Positions 61,801 through 64,000 of a stretch of 64,000 bases of DNA are shown piece by piece. The position numbers and the translations under genes were made by a program. The notes beneath the pieces are model-generated. The model worked only from the letters and a program-made list of their open reading frames with translations. It had not been told where the DNA came from and ran no database searches. This DNA is from Liolophura sinensis. Lineage: Eukaryota > Mollusca > Polyplacophora > Chitonida > Chitonidae. The stretch's first letter is position 1. Each line of letters starts with the position of its first letter. The stretch covers positions 9,991,501 to 10,055,500 of the forward strand of contig NC_088303.1 of NCBI RefSeq assembly GCF_032854445.1, read 5' to 3'.

Positions 61801-62564
61801 CGTGCATAAACCAGCTGACTCAGATAACATTGATAGCAAGCTAATCATAGTGGGAGAGGACAATCGTGGAGGGGCAAAATCACGTCATCTAACTGGATCA
61901 CAAAGCTCGAACACTGGTGTGATAATTACTGATGAGGACAACCACGGAGACGCAAAACCAGGTCACTGGACACGTTCGCAAAGCTCGGACAAAGGTGTGT
62001 TAATTACGGATGAAGGCAACCACGGAGGAGCAAGACCACGTCAATGGACACGTCCACAAAGCTCGGACAAAGGTGTGTTAATTACGGATGAAGGCAACCA
62101 CGGAGGAGCAAAACCAGATCATTGGACACGTCCACAAAGCTCGGACAAAGGTGTGTTAATTACGGATGAAGGCAACCACGGAGGAGCAAAACCACGTCAT
62201 CGGACACGTCCACAAAGCTCGAACAATGGTATGACAATTACGGATGAAGAGGACCTAGAAGGGACAAAACCACGTCATTGGACACGTCCACAAAGCTCGG
62301 ACAATGCTGTGATAAGTATGGGTGAAGACAGCCACCGAGAAGAAATTCGACAGCATCGAGTTGGCCTACCGATGGGGAACACTGATGTGCCAATTACTGA
62401 GGAATACAACTACAAAGTGATAAGTGGACGTCATCCAGAGAATCCACAAAACTGGGCGACAGTCGATAGCCACCATGCAGGAAGGTCAGGTGACACCGAG
62501 AACAGTCAGTTTTCCATGTTTTGTGATTCTTGGAAGAATTCACTGACAGAAAGGCAGGCTGGAG
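43842..62564 (+). CDS. Sodium/solute cotransporter, SLC5 family, divergent tandem paralogue, 'SLC5-B' (3' end outside window)
   Basis: Fourteen exons: 43842-43958, 44714-44785, 47270-47374, 49228-49287, 49431-49535, 50878-50995, 51363-51443, 52926-53098, 56124-56259, 57099-57149, 57429-57579, 60026-60191, 60904-61116, 61448-62564. They give 888 codons plus one base. The GTAAGT donor at 62565 matches the phase of SLC5-A intron 14, so a last exon with the final helix should follow. Family marks: [50 protein letters not shown]. Compared with SLC5-A and SGLT1, the sugar-site His is Gln (Q77), exon 10 is 51 instead of 108 nt so the cysteine-rich loop is gone, and SIFNSAS is replaced by [10 protein letters not shown]. 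Exon 14 adds a long repeat tail. Transport function is inferred and substrate unknown. Confidence 0.92.
44310..44665 (+). mobile_element. SINE type B, full length (SLC5-B intron 1)
   Basis: tRNA-like head with A-box TAGTGGTTAGAGCG and a B-box-like AAGCCCAACCCC. The body has AGGAAACAGGATTGGTTAG and GGAGTGTCACGCTTGGTGTC, then CGTCATATGACTCAAAA and a (CA)n end. It stops about 50 bp before exon 2. Flanks CACTGGGGAA and CACTTGGGAT may be an imperfect target duplication. Confidence 0.8.
46080..46920 (+). repeat. 22-bp minisatellite with 88-bp higher-order unit (SLC5-B intron 2)
   Basis: Basic unit GATGAATAGATGGAGCGTGA plus GT, in variants GATAGGGCGTGTGC, GATGGAGTGTGAGT and CAGACAGAGCGTGAGT. Four different subunits recur in order to give 88 bp. 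Because 22-bp units cycle through all frames without stops on the minus strand, a 476-codon antisense open frame (45507-46937) results. It is not a gene. Confidence 0.95.
47130..47243 (+). mobile_element. SINE type A, 3' part, next to SLC5-B exon 3
   Basis: Contains TCCGGCCATACG, GTGGATGGTCGCGGGTTTCC and CTAAAACACCAATCAAATT. Its end is about 25 nt before the exon 3 acceptor at 47268-47269. Confidence 0.8.
47430..48685 (-). mobile_element. Remnant of an APE-type non-LTR retrotransposon (CR1/L2/Jockey-like)
   Basis: Three conserved pieces lie in correct order on the minus strand. The N-terminal part near 48360-48310 has [13 protein letters not shown], a 2A-like motif known from some APE-type LINE proteins. 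At about 48230-47908 the endonuclease segment has [10 protein letters not shown] and LDYVCARG. At about 47740-47620 the reverse-transcriptase C-terminal segment has [17 protein letters not shown]. Frame shifts and missing middle parts (most of endonuclease and reverse transcriptase) show it is dead. It is inserted antisense in SLC5-B intron 3. Confidence 0.85.
48865..49200 (+). repeat. Irregular short-period repeat, about 18-20 bp
   Basis: Variants of CACTGTAGTTATACACG repeat with many changes up to about 30 bp before SLC5-B exon 4. Confidence 0.75.
50020..50645 (+). repeat. 64-bp minisatellite in SLC5-B intron 5
   Basis: About ten units of 64 bp containing GTCGACCTCAAACAGCGAG, GTTGTAACAACTTCACGGAA and CACACAAACAGGATAATATT. 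Start positions 50277 and 50341 show the spacing. Confidence 0.95.
51570..51665 (+). repeat. Short tandem repeat, about 26 bp, four copies
   Basis: AGCTGGATTCTATAACCAAA repeats with small indels in SLC5-B intron 7. The word CTGGATTCTATAA recurs at about 52891, shortly before exon 8. Confidence 0.8.
51666..52925. other. Rest of SLC5-B intron 7
   Basis: AT-rich with no recognised element except the echo near 52891 described with the 26-bp repeat. Confidence 0.35.
53075..55770 (+). repeat. 42-bp minisatellite built from the SLC5-B exon 8 / intron 8 junction
   Basis: The basic unit is the exon end ATCTGGTACTGGTGTGGTGA plus TCAG, followed by the donor GTATGTCCAGGGAACGTC, 42 bp in all. The first unit overlaps the real exon end (IWYWCADQ, donor at 53099). 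By length there are about 60 units. Variants include a form with CGGGCCTTGG for CTGGTACTGG and a 47-bp form with an extra GCCAG. In the exon frame the first copied donor (53141) is 42 nt further on and in phase; after that a 5-nt longer unit shifts the frame and a stop follows at 53267-53269. A block of six units is duplicated with a 252-bp shift (54970 and 55222). Confidence 0.97.
55972..56066 (+). mobile_element. SINE type A, 3' fragment
   Basis: Contains TACTGGCCGCTGTCGTATAC, GTGAAATATTCTTGAGTACG and an AAAT end, about 55 bp before SLC5-B exon 9. Confidence 0.75.
56403..56598 (+). mobile_element. SINE type A, old copy (SLC5-B intron 9)
   Basis: Head-like CCTCTTTGGCCGAGTGGTTG, then GGGAAGGTCTACCAGCAACC, CTAAAGTACGGTGTAAAAC and an AAAT end. 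Diverged but nearly full length. Confidence 0.75.
57600..57680 (+). repeat. (TATG)n / (TG)n microsatellite
   Basis: TATGTATGTATATTG and TGTGTGTGCGTATG runs just inside SLC5-B intron 11, starting about 20 nt after the donor. Confidence 0.9.
57681..60025. other. Rest of SLC5-B intron 11
   Basis: Holds an (ATC)n tract at about 58388-58417. No coding sequence is recognised and short open frames show no homology. Confidence 0.4.
61661..62440 (+). repeat. Ten in-frame 78-bp repeats in SLC5-B exon 14
   Basis: Ten consecutive 26-residue repeats without a single indel, protein residues about 588-847. The consensus contains [20 protein letters not shown] and then RHWTRP. Repeats 5-7 are nearly identical in DNA; the first three and the last two are older and more acidic ([17 protein letters not shown]). 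They lie in the cytoplasmic loop before the last helix, rich in Ser, Asp and Glu and predicted disordered. Confidence 0.95.
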
Positions 62565-63715
62565 GTAAGTGAATAGAGGTGGCGAAAAGGTAGGCAAAAG
62601 ATAAATGGATAGAATCGACGGAAAGGCAGGCAAGACATAAGAGCATAGAGCTAACCTAGAGGTAAGTGGGTCGAGGTGACGTTAACGCAGGAGGGAGGTA
62701 AGTGCATATATGTGATTGAAAGGTGGGTGGGAGAAAAGTGGATAGAGGCCATTGAAAGGCGGGGGGGGGGGATAAGTGGATAGAGGTGATTGAAAGGTGG
62801 GAGGGAGATAAATGGATAGAGGTGATTGAAAGTGGGTGGGAGGAGGGGGGAGATAAGTGGATAGAGGTGATTGGAAGGCGGTAGAGAGATAAGGGCATAG
62901 AGGTGATTGAAAAGTGGAAAGCAGATAAGTGGATAGAGGTGATTGAAAGGCGGGAGGGAGATAAGTGGATAGAAGTGATTGAAACACAGGAAGGGAATAA
63001 GTGGATAGAGGTAATTGAAAAGCAGTAGGGAGATAAGTGGATACATGTGATTAAAAGGCGGAAGGGAGATAAGTGCATAGAGGTGATTGAAAGGTCAGAG
63101 GGAGATAAGTGGATAGAGGCGAGTGAAAGGCTGGAGGGAGATAAGTGGATAGAGATGATTGAAAGGCGGGAGGAAGATAAGTGGATAGAGGTGATTGAAA
63201 GGTGGGATGGAGATAAGTGGATAGAGGTAATTGAAAGGCGGGAGGGAGATAAATGGATAGAGGTGATTGAAAGGCGGGAGGGAGATAAGTGGGTAGAGGT
63301 GATTGAAAGGCGGGAGGGAGATAAGTGGATAGAGGAGAGTGAAAGGCGGGAGGGAGATAAGTGGATAGAGGCGAGTGAAAGGCGGGAGGGAAATAAGTGG
63401 ATGGGGGAGATTGAAAGGCGGGAGGGAGATAAGTGGATAGAGGTGATTGAAAAGCTGGAGGGGGGTAAGTGAGTAGAGGTGATTGAAAGGTGGGAGGGAT
63501 ATAAGTGGATAGAGGTGATTGAAAGGCGGGAGGGAGATAAGTGGATGGAGGAGATTGAAAGGCGGGAGGGAGATAAGTGGATAGAGGTGATTGAAAGGCG
63601 GGAGGGAGATAAGTGGATGGAGGAGATTGAAAGGCGGGAGGGAGATAAGTGGATAGAGGTGATTGAAAGGCGGGAGGGAGATAAGTGGGTAGAGGTGATT
63701 GAAAGGCGGGAGTTT
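62565..63715 (+). repeat. 36-bp minisatellite built from the SLC5-B exon 14 / intron 14 junction
   Basis: The junction GAAAGGCAGGCTGGAG followed by GTAAGTGAATAGAGGTGG is the likely founder. The array unit is GAAAGGCGGGAGGGA plus GATAAGTGGATAGAGGTGAT, 36 bp. Most units read GATAAGT where the founder reads GGTAAGT, so the donor GT is lost; a few (near 62663, 62697 and 63465) keep it. The period is regular from about 62880 and less so before. Confidence 0.93.
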
Positions 63716-64000
63716 ACTTTTATACATTAATAACAAACAGCCCAGAGATAATTCACGGTTATACAATACCGGTATAGTGGATGCCATGATACTCCATATA
63801 TACTGATATTTTGTAACAAAACAAATATATAGATAACAACTTTTATTTATTCAGCGAACATCTATATATTCGTTTCGTTATCCAAATCAATTTCTATATG
63901 CCACTGATAGAAGACATACTGATATTTTACCTTATCGATGATTTAACCCCAGGGAATGAGGAAGTCGTATGATAATGTTTCTTGGATTTATTTATTTATT
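63716..64000. other. Start of SLC5-B intron 14 after the array
   Basis: No exon is recognised. The window ends in TTTATTTATTTATT, which may be the tail of another minus-strand type A SINE. Confidence 0.4.

Noticed and set aside
62651-63787. Antisense frames of 131-230 codons rich in LISLPPFNHLYP, and sense frames with REGDKWIEVIER
   Set aside because: Translations of the 36-bp array; the real exon frame stops at GGK just after the donor.

Overview
This is animal nuclear DNA. Genes are split into short GT-AG exons with large introns, and the spaces are full of minisatellites, tRNA-derived SINEs and one LINE remnant. The SINE types (one ending in TTTA/AAAT repeats, one ending in CACTCACTCA) look like those I associate with molluscs and other lophotrochozoans. 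The organism call is an inference; that it is metazoan is secure.

Layout: (1) 1-8205, + strand: the 3' part of a UBE4B-type ubiquitin chain-elongation factor (E4/U-box ligase), ten exons, 471 codons to the stop. (2) 8206-20775: gene-poor spacer with SINEs, a 95-bp array of 24 regular units, a 96-bp array and a full-length SINE with a 13-bp target duplication. (3) 20776-32755, + strand: a complete 15-exon SLC5 sodium/solute cotransporter ('SLC5-A', 727 aa). (4) 32756-43841: spacer with a 1.5-kb array of 16-bp units, a 67-bp array and SINEs with target duplications. (5) 43842-62564 and beyond, + strand: a second SLC5 cotransporter ('SLC5-B'), 14 exons visible, last exon outside the window. The two SLC5 genes are a tandem pair: exons 2, 3, 4, 5, 7, 9 and 11 have the same lengths (72, 105, 60, 105, 81, 136, 151 nt) and the intron phases agree.

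Function: UBE4B lengthens ubiquitin chains in the cytosol or nucleus. The SLC5 proteins would be plasma-membrane Na+-driven importers of sugars, inositol or similar solutes. SLC5-A keeps all the residues that line the sugar site in human SGLT1. SLC5-B has His-to-Gln at one of them, lacks the cysteine-rich extracellular loop, and carries a long cytoplasmic tail with ten 26-residue repeats, so it has probably changed substrate, regulation or both.

The most unusual signal is that several minisatellites grow out of exon-intron junctions. Arrays at SLC5-A exon 2, SLC5-B exon 8 and SLC5-B exon 14 are built from the end of the exon plus its 5' splice site, copied many times. A UBE4B array starts about 20 nt after a splice donor. 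Several copied donors keep the reading frame, so these arrays may act as alternative-splicing substrates or as a record of junction-directed duplication.
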